Translations under genes and position numbers: made by a program
Source: JAAZGD01 sp964489555
GTDB taxonomy: Bacteria; Bacillota; Clostridia; Peptostreptococcales; Anaerovoracaceae
DNA length: 27,617 nt
Reading direction: 5' to 3'
Assembly: GCA_964489555.1 (NCBI GenBank)
Contig: CAZAZF010000022.1
Location: 1 to 27,617 of the forward strand
The notes under the pieces: generated by a model
The model's input: the letters and a program-made list of their open reading frames with translations, nothing else
The model's database searches: none
Told to the model about the DNA's origin: nothing
Shown here: positions 8,028-16,025 of the stretch, in pieces
How the letters are laid out: every line of letters begins with the position of its first letter
Numbering within the stretch: the first letter of the stretch is position 1

Positions 8028-9407
8028 TTAATTCTCCCCCACCATCTTCTTGGGATCAACCAAAAGGTCATACTCCTCCTCCCCCAGCACTCCTAAAGCC
8101 AACGCGGCTTCTTTCAGCGTCAGGTTTTCATCATGGGCTTTTAATGCCACTTTAGCACTTTGGTCGTATCCGACCACCTTGGAAAGGGCCGTTACCAGCA
8201 TTAAAGAACGATTCACATGATCCTGTATGTTTTCCAAAATCGGTTTCATACCCCTTAAGCATCTTTTTTCAAAGGAATCCACAGCATCCCCCAAAAGGCG
8301 AGCGGATTGAAGAAAATTATATATGATTACCGGCATATATACATTCAATTGAAAATTTCCTTGTGAAGCTGCCACCGTCAGAGTGGTATCATTTCCCATG
8401 ACTTGAACGCATACCATGGCCAATGCTTCACATTGAGTGGGATTTACCTTCCCTGGCATAATCGAACTGCCCGGCTCATTGGAAGGCAATGACAATTCCC
8501 CTAATCCACATCGCGGCCCGCTAGCCAACAATCGAATATCATTGGCCATTTTCATCAAATCGCAAGCCAAGGTTTTCATGGCACCATGGGCATACAATAA
8601 AGCGCCTTTACTGGTAAGCTGGTAAAACTTGTTTTCCCCCTCCCGGTAAGAGATTCCGGTCCACCGGGACAGCAGCGCTGCCATATCCCGGCCAAAAGCC
8701 TCCGGTGCTTGAAATCCGGTACCCACAGCCGTACCTCCCAGGGCCAACTCTTGAAGACCCACCAAGGAGCTCTCAATCAGCGCACAATCTTTTTTTATCA
8801 TCTCCAGAAACCCACTGATTTCCTGCCCCAGGGTCAACGGAGTGGCATCCTGCAGATGAGTGCGGCCAATTTTAATGATATCCTGATACGCCTCTTTCTT
8901 TTTCGAAAGGATGTCCTCAAGAGTCTTTAGTGCGGGAAGCAGATGGTTTGTGATATTGGCCAAGGCCGCCATATGCATAGCAGAAGGGAACACATCGTTA
9001 GAGCTTTGAGAACAATTTACATGATCGTTGGCATGTACCTTTTGGACCCCTAATATTTCATTGGCTCGGTGGGCCAACACCTCGTTTACATTCATATTCG
9101 TTTGGGTACCACTTCCAGTTTGCCAGAGAGACAAGGGGAATTCTCCCTTCCATTCTCCGCCCAATATTTCCTCGCAGGCCGAGACAATCGCCTGAGCCAT
9201 CTCCTCTTCCAATAGCCCCCGTTGGCAATTCACCTCCGCGGCCGCCTTCTTAATAGTAACAATGGCATAAACCACATCCATAGGCATCTTTTCTTCCCCG
9301 ATGGGAAAGTTCTCCAGGCTTCGTTGGGTTTGCGGCCCCCATTTTTTTTCTTCCGGAATCCACACCTCTCCCATGGAATCCTTTTCCATTCGGTTCTTCA
9401 TTTTCAC
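8028..9407 (-). CDS. fumC: Class II fumarate hydratase
   Basis: This enzyme hydrates fumarate to malate reversibly and needs no iron-sulfur cluster. The 459 residues show the fumarase/aspartase superfamily signature SSIMPGKVNPTQCEA at about 314-328, with the catalytic Ser, plus GRTHLQDATPLTLGQE with the catalytic His184, TGSGTQTNMNVNEV, and NCSQSSNDVFPSA. The N-terminal EKDSMGEVWIPEEKKWGPQTQRS is fumarase-like and unlike aspartase, which has a GxHTLRA-type motif there. The start is GTG 9407, five bases after AAGGG, overlapping the stop of the membrane protein as GTGA, which indicates translational coupling. Clostridia often use the iron-sulfur class I enzyme, so an oxygen-tolerant class II copy is noteworthy but not unique. 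Confidence 0.94.
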   Translation of the reverse strand: MKMKNRMEKDSMGEVWIPEEKKWGPQTQRSLENFPIGEEKMPMDVVYAIVTIKKAAAEVNCQRGLLEEEMAQAIVSACEEILGGEWKGEFPLSLWQTGSGTQTNMNVNEVLAHRANEILGVQKVHANDHVNCSQSSNDVFPSAMHMAALANITNHLLPALKTLEDILSKKKEAYQDIIKIGRTHLQDATPLTLGQEISGFLEMIKKDCALIESSLVGLQELALGGTAVGTGFQAPEAFGRDMAALLSRWTGISYREGENKFYQLTSKGALLYAHGAMKTLACDLMKMANDIRLLASGPRCGLGELSLPSNEPGSSIMPGKVNPTQCEALAMVCVQVMGNDTTLTVAASQGNFQLNVYMPVIIYNFLQSARLLGDAVDSFEKRCLRGMKPILENIQDHVNRSLMLVTALSKVVGYDQSAKVALKAHDENLTLKEAALALGVLGEEEYDLLVDPKKMVGEN

Positions 9408-10168
9408 ATCTTCCCTTCATCTCTGCTATTTTCTTTGGAAATGTTCTCTAAATGTCCTGGCTGTTTGATTCTGCAAATCTGCTCCTTGCAGTGAACACAC
9501 TGCAAAGCTTCATTGGAGCCCTCCCACAATCTTTCCGGATATTTTAGCATGGTAATCTCCCAGGACAGCATCACAATCAAGGATGTAAAAAAGAGACTCC
9601 ATGTAAAGAAGTTCACAATAAACAGCAAGGGAGTAAACATCATAAAGTGCCCCCAGTTAAAAATCCGGCACCCTACACAGCATTTATTGTGAATGAAAAA
9701 TTGTTGGAAGGGGCACCAGAATAACACACAAATCAAATCACTCACATAGAAAATCGCCGTTAATAAAATCAGCTCTTTTACCCCTAAAATTTCCTGAAGG
9801 AAAAGAACCCCCAAAACGGCCGCCAAAAACAACCAGGTCACCAACACCCACATGGCAGCAATGTTTTCCTTTCGCACTTTCTCCAATAGCTGCTGCCGAT
9901 CGTAATCTTCCACCGGATGGTAATTTATTTGAAACAATTTCTGACTTCCCATAGTGATATGTGCATTGGGGAGCATATGAAAAATCATAGACCCCATAAA
10001 TATGGCCCATACTACTACCACCAATCCCACTTCTCCATAAACCTTTTCTTTGAAAAACAATTCAAAAAAATCCGGTCTGGCGAAGTACCCAACCAGGACG
10101 AAACCCAGTACACTCAACCGAAAAATCAATTTAATAATATACACTCGAAACATGTTTACTTTTGCCAT
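9404..10168 (-). CDS. Cys-rich integral membrane protein, function unknown
   Basis: This 254-residue protein has about five predicted membrane segments (near residues 11-30, 48-66, 105-125, 132-152 and 175-203). Between the fourth and fifth lies a cysteine cluster: Cys152 in WCPFQQFF and Cys163, Cys164 and Cys167 in NKCCVGCRIFNW. The C-terminal tail adds Cys224, Cys227 and Cys232 in a CxxCxxxxC pattern, then ends in a charged stretch. Both groups could bind metal or an iron-sulfur centre, but I recognise no named family. I chose ATG 10168, because the longer frame to 10234 begins inside a terminator hairpin and has no ribosome site. A promoter immediately precedes ATG 10168. The stop overlaps the fumC start, so the two are coupled. 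Confidence 0.75.
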   Translation of the reverse strand: MAKVNMFRVYIIKLIFRLSVLGFVLVGYFARPDFFELFFKEKVYGEVGLVVVVWAIFMGSMIFHMLPNAHITMGSQKLFQINYHPVEDYDRQQLLEKVRKENIAAMWVLVTWLFLAAVLGVLFLQEILGVKELILLTAIFYVSDLICVLFWCPFQQFFIHNKCCVGCRIFNWGHFMMFTPLLFIVNFFTWSLFFTSLIVMLSWEITMLKYPERLWEGSNEALQCVHCKEQICRIKQPGHLENISKENSRDEGKM

Positions 10169-10174
10169 GGTTTT

Positions 10175-10203
10175 AGTATATCGAAAGATGGTTTTATTTA
10201 CAA
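10175..10203 (-). promoter_or_regulatory. Promoter placed for a leaderless transcript of the membrane protein gene
   Basis: TTGTAA (10198-10203) and TATACT (10175-10180) are separated by 17 bases on the minus strand. Only six bases lie between the -10 box and the ATG at 10168, so transcription would be expected to start at or very near the A of the start codon. There is no ribosome site before the ATG. Confidence 0.6.
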
Positions 10204-10234
10204 TACAGGAAGAAGGAAACGCATGCCCTCTCAT

Positions 10235-10265
10235 AAAAAAAGGAGCCGCCCATATAGGCCGCTCC
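10235..10265 (-). terminator. Rho-independent terminator of the thiolase gene
   Basis: On the minus strand GGAGCGGCC (10257-10265) pairs with GGCGGCTCC (10242-10250) with one mismatch around a six-base loop, followed by seven T residues. It lies 60 bases after the thiolase stop. Confidence 0.88.
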
Positions 10266-10324
10266 CCATTTTAATTCTTCGTAAACCTTAGGTCTGCACA
10301 CTCACTATAAATAGCAAGTCATTT

Positions 10325-11503
10325 TTATCTTTCCACTATCATGGCCGTTCCTTGGCCTCCGCCTATACAAAGGGTGGCCAGGCCATATTTGGCGTCTTGC
10401 TTCATCATCTCATAGAGCAGGGTGACTAGAATTCTGCAACCGGAAGCCCCGATGGGATGGCCAATAGCAATGGCACCACCGTTAACATTTACCTTCTCCA
10501 TGTCGAATCCCAAATCTCGGGCAACGGCCAGGGATTGTGCGGCGAAAGCTTCGTTGGCCTCGATCAAATCCATCTGAGACATCTCCAGGCCGGCCTTTTC
10601 CAGGGCTTTCTTAGTAGAGGGCACCGGTCCAATTCCCATGATAGTGGGATCCACACCGGCAGAAGCATAGGATTTGATGGTGGCAATGGGTTTCAGTCCC
10701 AACTCATCGGCTTTTTCTTTAGACATCACCAGCACGGCTGCACCGGAATCATTAATGCCGGAAGCATTGGCCGCTGTTACCGAACCATCTTTTTTGAAAG
10801 CCGGTTTTAACTTGGTCAGTCCCTCCGCAGTGGTTCCATATTTGGGAAACTCGTCGGTATCAAATACTACCGGATCTCCCTTTCTCTGGGGAATCTCCAC
10901 AGGAACGATTTCATCTTTGAATTTTCCCGCTTTAATGGCAGCCTCTGCCTTTTGCTGGGAAGCAGCTGCAAAAGCATCCATTGCTTCCCGGGTCAACCCC
11001 CATTGTTCTACAATATTCTCTGCAGTAATTCCCATATGGTATTTATTAAACACATCTGTGAGACCATCATATACCATCATATCCACTAGCTTGGTATCTC
11101 CCATACGGGCTCCCCAACGAGTACCATTGCTAAAATAAGGAGCTTGGGACATGTTCTCTACTCCGCCAGCTACAATCACATCTGCATCCCCTGCTTTGAT
11201 AATCTGAGCCGCCAAAGAAACCGTTCGTAATCCGGAGCCACACACCTTGTTCAAAGTCATGGATGGAATTTCTTTAGGCAATCCCGCTTCCATAGCCACT
11301 TGTCTTGCAATATTCTGGCCCAGACCACCTTGCAAAACACAGCCCAAGATCACTTCATCCACCATTTCCGGCTTCACACCGGCACGGCTCAATACTTCTT
11401 TTACCACCACGGCTCCTAATGTGGACGCCGGTGTGTCTTTCAATGTTCCGCCATAGCTTCCTACAGCCGTTCGTGCTGCACTTACAATTACCACGTCTCT
11501 CAT
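10325..11503 (-). CDS. thlA: Acetyl-CoA C-acetyltransferase (thiolase)
   Basis: This enzyme condenses two acetyl-CoA to acetoacetyl-CoA, or cleaves the product in the other direction. It is the entry to butyrate/butanol-type fermentation and to 3-hydroxybutyryl-CoA chemistry. The 392 residues are the usual length. Cys88 in LNKVCGSGLRT is the nucleophile; NEAFAAQ, GHPIGASGCR and CIGGGQGTA hold the other active-site residues. I chose ATG 11503 because the protein then begins MRDVVIVSAARTA as in clostridial thiolases; AGGAGG lies ten bases upstream. The longer frame to 11566 runs through the promoter region. It is flanked by its own promoter and a strong terminator, so it is probably monocistronic. 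No crotonase or acyl-CoA dehydrogenase genes are adjacent. Confidence 0.95.
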   Translation of the reverse strand: MRDVVIVSAARTAVGSYGGTLKDTPASTLGAVVVKEVLSRAGVKPEMVDEVILGCVLQGGLGQNIARQVAMEAGLPKEIPSMTLNKVCGSGLRTVSLAAQIIKAGDADVIVAGGVENMSQAPYFSNGTRWGARMGDTKLVDMMVYDGLTDVFNKYHMGITAENIVEQWGLTREAMDAFAAASQQKAEAAIKAGKFKDEIVPVEIPQRKGDPVVFDTDEFPKYGTTAEGLTKLKPAFKKDGSVTAANASGINDSGAAVLVMSKEKADELGLKPIATIKSYASAGVDPTIMGIGPVPSTKKALEKAGLEMSQMDLIEANEAFAAQSLAVARDLGFDMEKVNVNGGAIAIGHPIGASGCRILVTLLYEMMKQDAKYGLATLCIGGGQGTAMIVER

Positions 11504-11540
11504 TCGTTCCATCCCTCCTGTGTTTTTATTTGTATCAACC

Positions 11541-11546
11541 ATTATA
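11541..11546 (-). promoter_or_regulatory. -10 box of the thiolase promoter
   Basis: A consensus TATAAT is 38 bases before the thiolase ATG. The -35 is not clear: TTGCAT at 11561-11566 leaves a spacer of only 14 bases. A second -10-like TATACA (11548-11553) overlaps this region, so the exact start is uncertain. Confidence 0.45.
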
Positions 11547-11613
11547 CTGTATACTTTAAAATGCAATCTAAAAAATTGCTCTTTTTATAATACTACATCG
11601 TTAAAACAATTGC

Positions 11614-11634
11614 AAACCCGCGAAGCACGGCTTT
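11614..11634 (-). terminator. Weak hairpin after the DUF2156 gene
   Basis: On the minus strand AAAGCCGTG and CGCGGGTTT pair with one internal mismatch and one wobble around a short loop, just after the stop of the DUF2156 gene. The following tract is only moderately T-rich. It may end the patatin-to-DUF2156 transcript before the thiolase promoter. Confidence 0.4.
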
Positions 11635-11637
11635 CTG

Positions 11638-12576
11638 CTATTCTTTGCAAGTCACAATGTATTTCTCAACCAGTTTAACCGGTTTGTAGGACAGCTTTGC
11701 TTTTCTTAAATTGGGAATCCCCATATCCTCTTCCCGGTTGATGAATTTGAAATTCTTAGCCACCGCCTTGCAAAACTCATTGTTGATGGCTTGATAAAGT
11801 CCTCGATAGTTAATGTTGGCCTTTTCCACATGCTCCGTAATGGTATTTCGATTTAACCGGCCGCCGATGGCAATGGCTTCCATTTTGCCGTCTATGCGAA
11901 TGGCTCCGGCCAAATAGCCCACCTTTTCCAGGTTGTGCAAAACATCGCTCATGGCCTCCGCTTCCATCTCCAACATCACTCTCTCATGCTCCGGCACATC
12001 CTTTCGAGCATTGAATTCCTGTAAAAACACCATGGCTTCATCCGCCATATCAGAAGTCAATTCCTCATATTCATACTCGAAGTTTTTATGGAAAAAATTC
12101 AAATGATTCTTCTTGGCATGGTAGTCTCTGCCTTTGAGGTCAATCAAATCTTGAACCAAATACAGATAGTCGTAATTGGGTCGGTCATCGATGTATTTCA
12201 TCTCTCCCGGGCAGGCATCCTTTACCAAATCCAGCATATGAATAGGCATCAAACGTATACTGAACGGTGCATCCATTTGATGAAATCGATTCCGGGCTAT
12301 GTAAAGAGTTTCCTTCAGTTTTTCCTTATCATACTCTCCGGTTCGAGTCAGGGGAGGAAGCAAGAATGGAAGCTCGATGCCATCCTCCAATTCCAAATGG
12401 GACAATCCGGATATACAAAGATAGTCACCCAACACCTCCCAGCGAAAACGGTTGATGTCTCGCCACATATATAGGGAAGAATAGGACAGTCCCGATGTTT
12501 TGTAATCATATCCATAGAGATATTCCTCTAAGACGGCGCGATTTTCCAGCGTGATTTCATTCTCAAATATATGCAT
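11638..12576 (-). CDS. DUF2156 (GNAT-like, PG-lysyltransferase C-terminal-like) protein
   Basis: This 312-residue cytoplasmic protein matches the DUF2156 family, which shares the GNAT-like fold of the catalytic half of MprF-type phosphatidylglycerol lysyltransferases. The pieces I recognise are DYLYLVQDLIDLKGRDYHAKKNHLNFF near residues 135-160, the central acetyltransferase-like beta core with AIRIDGKMEAIAIGG, and the C-terminal NREEDMGIPNLRKAKLSYKP. There are no membrane segments, so it is not a full MprF. The donor and acceptor are unknown; transfer from aminoacyl-tRNA or acyl-CoA is only suggested by the fold. The ATG follows the preceding gene's stop directly as TAGATG, so it is the last gene of the patatin-sirtuin-surE-isochorismatase group. 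Confidence 0.85.
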   Translation of the reverse strand: MHIFENEITLENRAVLEEYLYGYDYKTSGLSYSSLYMWRDINRFRWEVLGDYLCISGLSHLELEDGIELPFLLPPLTRTGEYDKEKLKETLYIARNRFHQMDAPFSIRLMPIHMLDLVKDACPGEMKYIDDRPNYDYLYLVQDLIDLKGRDYHAKKNHLNFFHKNFEYEYEELTSDMADEAMVFLQEFNARKDVPEHERVMLEMEAEAMSDVLHNLEKVGYLAGAIRIDGKMEAIAIGGRLNRNTITEHVEKANINYRGLYQAINNEFCKAVAKNFKFINREEDMGIPNLRKAKLSYKPVKLVEKYIVTCKE

Positions 12577-13128
12577 CTATTTCACCAGCTTGGATAGATC
12601 TCTGAAACAAGGAGCCTTGGCATCTTCCACCATTTCAAAGAGAGCAGATTCCACCGTGGTTCCCACGCATCCCGCTTCTACCATCCGCCTTCCCGCAAAT
12701 TTTTTGTCTGTATTGCTTCGGGAGCCTGTGGCATCTTCCATTACATAAACACGATACCCCCCCGCCAGAAGGTCAAGAGCCGATTGTTGAACACATACAT
12801 GAGACTCAATCCCGCACAGCACCACATCTTCTGCTCCAGATTCTTTCAGAGCCTCCACAAATTGAGGTTCCCCCATGATACTGAAGGATGTTTTTTCAAT
12901 AGGAGTAAACTCACCCAAGGCTTCTTGGATGGGTTTTACGGTTCTTCCCAAACCTTTGGGATACTGCTCCGTTACTAAAATGGGAACTCCCAAAAGCCGT
13001 GCTCCACGAATCAGTGTTCCTGCCTTTTCTTCAATGTCCTCTTCTTTTTTCATGGCCGGTAGCAGCTTCTCTTGCATATCCACTACCACGACAATTGCCT
13101 TTTCTCTTCGAATCTTACCGCTTTTCAA
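12577..13128 (-). CDS. Isochorismatase-fold cysteine hydrolase
   Basis: This is a member of the isochorismatase/nicotinamidase superfamily, 183 residues. The Asp-Lys-Cys triad can be placed at VVVVDMQEKL, PIEKTSFS and GIESHVCVQQ; the cis-peptide segment precedes the Cys. The C-terminal EDATGSRSNTDKKFAGRRM and TTVESALFEMVEDA are typical of the YcaC-like and ISOC-like branch, whose substrates are mostly unknown. I would not call it nicotinamidase, because the metal-binding DxHxxxH-type motif of PncA is not visible. The start is probably TTG 13128, seven bases after GGGAGG; the frame to 13143 begins within that ribosome site. It sits between surE and the DUF2156 gene with minimal spacing. Confidence 0.88.
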   Translation of the reverse strand: MKSGKIRREKAIVVVVDMQEKLLPAMKKEEDIEEKAGTLIRGARLLGVPILVTEQYPKGLGRTVKPIQEALGEFTPIEKTSFSIMGEPQFVEALKESGAEDVVLCGIESHVCVQQSALDLLAGGYRVYVMEDATGSRSNTDKKFAGRRMVEAGCVGTTVESALFEMVEDAKAPCFRDLSKLVK

Positions 13129-13152
13129 TCTTCTACCTCCCAACTATATGCC

Positions 13153-13935
13153 CTATGCCTTTTTGACAAACCCGTCTTCCATGTTCCAGGATGCCACCTT
13201 GTCTAATAATTCGTGATTGGTCAAATCATAACGAAGGGGGGTGATGGTAATATAGCCATCCTGCATGGCTAGCACATCCACATCTTCGGAAAGCTCATCG
13301 TAAATCACCGGCTTTCCGCTGTAACGATATCGGGTAATTCCGTCCTCCCCTTCTTCAGACATGAACCACTCGTCGTATTCCCTTTCTCCCAAACGGGTAA
13401 TCCGAACGCCTTTAATGTCCTCCCTTGGAAGAGCTGGCACATTGACGTTCAACACCGTTTTTGCATCCAACTTTCCGGGCGCCTTTCGCAGCACCTCTAA
13501 AGCCATGGCTCCCGCCACAGAAAAATCCCGGCCAAAATGACTGTTCAAGGAAAGTGCCACACTGGGTTTCCCGCAAATGCAGCCTTCCAGAGCCGCCGAT
13601 ACCGTACCGGAATACAAGGTATCCGTACCTAAATTCCCCCCATGATTAATGCCGGAAAAAACCATATCGATTTCCACCCCCCGGCTACTTAAATATTTCA
13701 ACCCCAGCTTTACACAATCTGCCGGGGTGCCGGAAATAGAATAGGCCTTGGTGGCATGTTCAAAGGGTATTTCTGTAATTTCAATTAATTTGGTGATGGA
13801 AATACTATGCCCCGATGCAGAACGCTGATCTTCCGGTGCACATACATAAACCTTGGCTCCTTCGCTCAATGCCTTCACCAATGCCATAATTCCCGGTGCA
13901 TAGATCCCATCATCGTTAGATACCAAAATATTCAT
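13153..13935 (-). CDS. surE: 5'/3'-nucleotidase SurE
   Basis: SurE is a metal-dependent phosphatase acting on nucleoside 5'- and 3'-monophosphates and short polyphosphates. The 260 residues begin with SNDDGIYAPGI, which carries the two metal-binding aspartates. SASGHSIS, FSGINHGGNLGTDTLYSGTVSAALEG and PALSLN-like strands follow in the family order. The ATG overlaps the sirtuin stop as ATGA, so the two proteins are translationally coupled. Length and motifs are normal. The clustering with a sirtuin and an isochorismatase-fold hydrolase hints at nucleotide or NAD turnover, though SurE is also seen near stress genes elsewhere. Confidence 0.95.
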   Translation of the reverse strand: MNILVSNDDGIYAPGIMALVKALSEGAKVYVCAPEDQRSASGHSISITKLIEITEIPFEHATKAYSISGTPADCVKLGLKYLSSRGVEIDMVFSGINHGGNLGTDTLYSGTVSAALEGCICGKPSVALSLNSHFGRDFSVAGAMALEVLRKAPGKLDAKTVLNVNVPALPREDIKGVRITRLGEREYDEWFMSEEGEDGITRYRYSGKPVIYDELSEDVDVLAMQDGYITITPLRYDLTNHELLDKVASWNMEDGFVKKA

Positions 13936-14699
13936 TGCATCTCCTTCTTCCCCACGGTCTCTCCCAGTATCTTCCCAATAGAATCATGATACACAAGGGT
14001 GGCCTTTTCGTCAAAGGGAGTTTCCGATTTATTGATCAAAATCAGCTGCTTCCCCCGAAAATAGTGAAGGAGACCAGCTGCCGGATATACCACCAGAGAA
14101 GTACCTCCCACAATCAAGGTATCACAACAGGCAATCCAATGGGACGCCCGATCCATATCCCCTTGGTTCAGGGCTTCTTCATAAAGAACCACATCCGGCT
14201 TTATCATACCGCCACAAAAAGAGCAATAGGGAATTTCCTGAAGTTCATTGCCCCCTTTCTTCAGTAATTCTTTATCAAAGATTTGATTCAGGGTATAGAA
14301 TGCTCCACAATCCATGCAATAGTTGCGATGCACCGATCCATGAAGCTCCACCACATTTTTGCTCCCTGCTTTTTGATGAAGCCCATCGATATTTTGGGTT
14401 ACCACACCGACCAGTTTTCCCCTTTTCTCCCAATAGGCCAAGGCTTTGTGAGCATCATTAGGCTCGGCTTCCCGATAGATTAAATTTTCTTTGTAATAGC
14501 GATAGAAGGTTTCCGGATTCCGTTGGAAAAAACTGCGTGAAAGAAGGACTTCCGGAGAATACCCATACTCTTTTTTCGCTTGATAAAGCCCCTGCTCCGA
14601 ACGAAAATCCGGAATATGACTTTCCGTAGACACACCAGCGCCACCAAAAAACACTACCCCTTCACTTTTTTCCATTATATTTGCGAGTGTTCTGTCCAT
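13932..14699 (-). CDS. cobB: NAD-dependent protein deacylase (sirtuin)
   Basis: This Sir2-family enzyme removes acyl groups from lysine using NAD, releasing nicotinamide and O-acyl-ADP-ribose. The 255 residues show FFGGAGVSTES and PDFRSEQGLY for NAD binding, TQNIDGLHQKAG with the catalytic His shortly after in VELHGSVH, and a zinc module of two Cys pairs, YCMDCG and YCSFCG. The C-terminus has GGTSLVVYPAAGL. I chose ATG 14699 because AAGGGAG lies six bases upstream; the TTG frame at 14717 overlaps that site. It is the second gene after the patatin gene and overlaps surE. Whether the substrate is acetyl-, succinyl- or other acyl-lysine cannot be read from the sequence; the bacterial gene name is used by homology. 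Confidence 0.93.
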   Translation of the reverse strand: MDRTLANIMEKSEGVVFFGGAGVSTESHIPDFRSEQGLYQAKKEYGYSPEVLLSRSFFQRNPETFYRYYKENLIYREAEPNDAHKALAYWEKRGKLVGVVTQNIDGLHQKAGSKNVVELHGSVHRNYCMDCGAFYTLNQIFDKELLKKGGNELQEIPYCSFCGGMIKPDVVLYEEALNQGDMDRASHWIACCDTLIVGGTSLVVYPAAGLLHYFRGKQLILINKSETPFDEKATLVYHDSIGKILGETVGKKEMQ

Positions 14700-14748
14700 G
14701 ACCGGCTCCCTTCTCAAAAGATTTCCCCAAATAAGGTGAATTGAAATT

Positions 14749-15885
14749 CTACAAAATATGATTTAACAAATACTTAATCGCTCCCTTTTCCTCCTGCAGC
14801 ACAATCCCCTTATACTCCTTGACCGCCTCTCGAGTTTCCTTGGGCAGTTGCATGATTTTTTCTGCCGTGGCCAAAACCAGCATTCTTCCGCTTACTTCCC
14901 GGGACCATTTCTTCCTTTTCATTTTTTGAATTTCTTCCCGAAGGGCTTTCTCCAACCCCTCTTTGGAATAAATTAGGAATGGGTCCAGTTCAAACACCTT
15001 GGCTGCACTGTCGGCCTGCTCCAACACCTCTTTGGAAAAAATCCCTCTTTCAAAAGTGAAATATTGACCTTGATTCAGACCCAATGCTTTGCGAGCGTCC
15101 AAATAACCCAACTGCATCAATCGCTTGGTATTCTTCCTGTCAAACACCAAAATGCTTCCTAAATCCCAGAAGCTTCGAATCCAAGTCAAATCTGCCACCT
15201 CATCATACTTCTTTTTATGAAAAGGATTTTCCGGATTGAGTTCCACTGCAATAACCCGAGTGGCCCCTCTTTCCAACGCCATAGACACAGGAACCTGCTC
15301 CACATATCCTCCATCGATATAGGCAATGCCATCGATTTCATAAGCCTGCATAGCGGGGAAAAAGGAAGAGCTGGCCATAATGAAGTGAATCAGCTTTCCC
15401 TCCGGAATTTGATCAATAAAAAGACGAACCCCTTCTAATATCTGTTTCTCTTTAAGGTTCGGCATTTTTGCCGTAACCAAGCCATATAGAATGGAGGAGG
15501 ATCGCACCTTCTTTTCGTCAAGATATTGATGAAGAAGTTGATACAAACCCTGGGTCCCCACTCCTTTGTGCACAAAAATTTCTTTTAAATAAAGCAGGGC
15601 CTCTTCCGGTTTCATTCCTCCCGTTTTCAGACTATCTCCTTCCGGGTCCTGACTTTTCACACGAGGATGGATATCCAGCACCATTTCGGTGTCCAATTCT
15701 TTCCAAAGAGATTCCGCCAGATCGTATTCGTCCTGAGCCACTATAGCACCATTAATGGAACCCACCGAAGTCCCTGTCACCATGTGAATCGGTATTTTTT
15801 GCTCCCGAATCGCTTTCCAAACCCCGATTTCATAGGCCCCGCGAGCGCCTCCACCCCCGAGCACCAACGCTGTTTTCTGTTCCAT
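14749..15885 (-). CDS. Patatin-like phospholipase (RssA/YchK-like)
   Basis: This is a patatin-fold lipid acyl hydrolase of 378 residues. The oxyanion-hole motif GGGGARGAYEIG, the nucleophile elbow GTSVGSING with the Ser, and the catalytic Asp in IDGGYVEQVPVSMA make the Ser-Asp dyad complete. The C-terminal third is Lys/Glu-rich and looks like a regulatory or membrane-association part; no signal peptide is seen. The start is ATG 15885 with GGAGAGG three bases upstream. The longer frame to 15942 begins within the -10 box and is excluded. It is the first gene of a group with sirtuin, SurE, an isochorismatase-fold enzyme and a DUF2156 protein. The lipid substrate is unknown. Confidence 0.9.
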   Translation of the reverse strand: MEQKTALVLGGGGARGAYEIGVWKAIREQKIPIHMVTGTSVGSINGAIVAQDEYDLAESLWKELDTEMVLDIHPRVKSQDPEGDSLKTGGMKPEEALLYLKEIFVHKGVGTQGLYQLLHQYLDEKKVRSSSILYGLVTAKMPNLKEKQILEGVRLFIDQIPEGKLIHFIMASSSFFPAMQAYEIDGIAYIDGGYVEQVPVSMALERGATRVIAVELNPENPFHKKKYDEVADLTWIRSFWDLGSILVFDRKNTKRLMQLGYLDARKALGLNQGQYFTFERGIFSKEVLEQADSAAKVFELDPFLIYSKEGLEKALREEIQKMKRKKWSREVSGRMLVLATAEKIMQLPKETREAVKEYKGIVLQEEKGAIKYLLNHIL

Positions 15886-15933
15886 GGACCTCTCCGTCCT
15901 TTCATTAACACCACCCAAATACCACCTTCTATC

Positions 15934-15957
15934 ATTATACACCGAAAGAAGCTTCTT
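15934..15957 (-). promoter_or_regulatory. Patatin operon -10 box with adjacent palindrome
   Basis: On the minus strand TATAAT (15934-15939) is preceded by TG. A perfect 12-base palindrome AAGAAGCTTCTT (15946-15957) fills the spacer where the -35 should be, and no good -35 is visible. The start would be about 42 bases before the patatin ATG. The palindrome is a candidate operator or activator site. Confidence 0.5.
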
Positions 15958-16013
15958 CTCACGATTCTTTCGTTTTTCAAGGAATCGGAACTTTCTCTTT
16001 TCCTTATTTCATG

Positions 16014-16019
16014 TATAAT
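16014..16019 (+). promoter_or_regulatory. -10 box placed at the start of the HD-domain gene
   Basis: A consensus TATAAT, preceded by TG, overlaps the upstream in-frame ATG at 16011. Six bases separate it from ATG 16026, so transcription would begin at or near that codon. The -35 is weak (TTTCTC, 15992-15997). The same ten-base TGTATAATGA occurs in the divergent patatin promoter. Confidence 0.5.
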
Positions 16020-16025
16020 GAAGAT

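Noticed and set aside
10169..10234. N-terminal extension of the membrane protein to ATG 10234
   Set aside because: It starts next to the T-run of the thiolase terminator, has no ribosome site and spans the -35/-10 promoter; ATG 10168 is preferred.
15886..15942. N-terminal extension of the patatin protein to GTG 15942
   Set aside because: The extension overlaps the -10 box, and the ribosome site GGAGAGG points to ATG 15885, directly before the conserved GGGGARG region.
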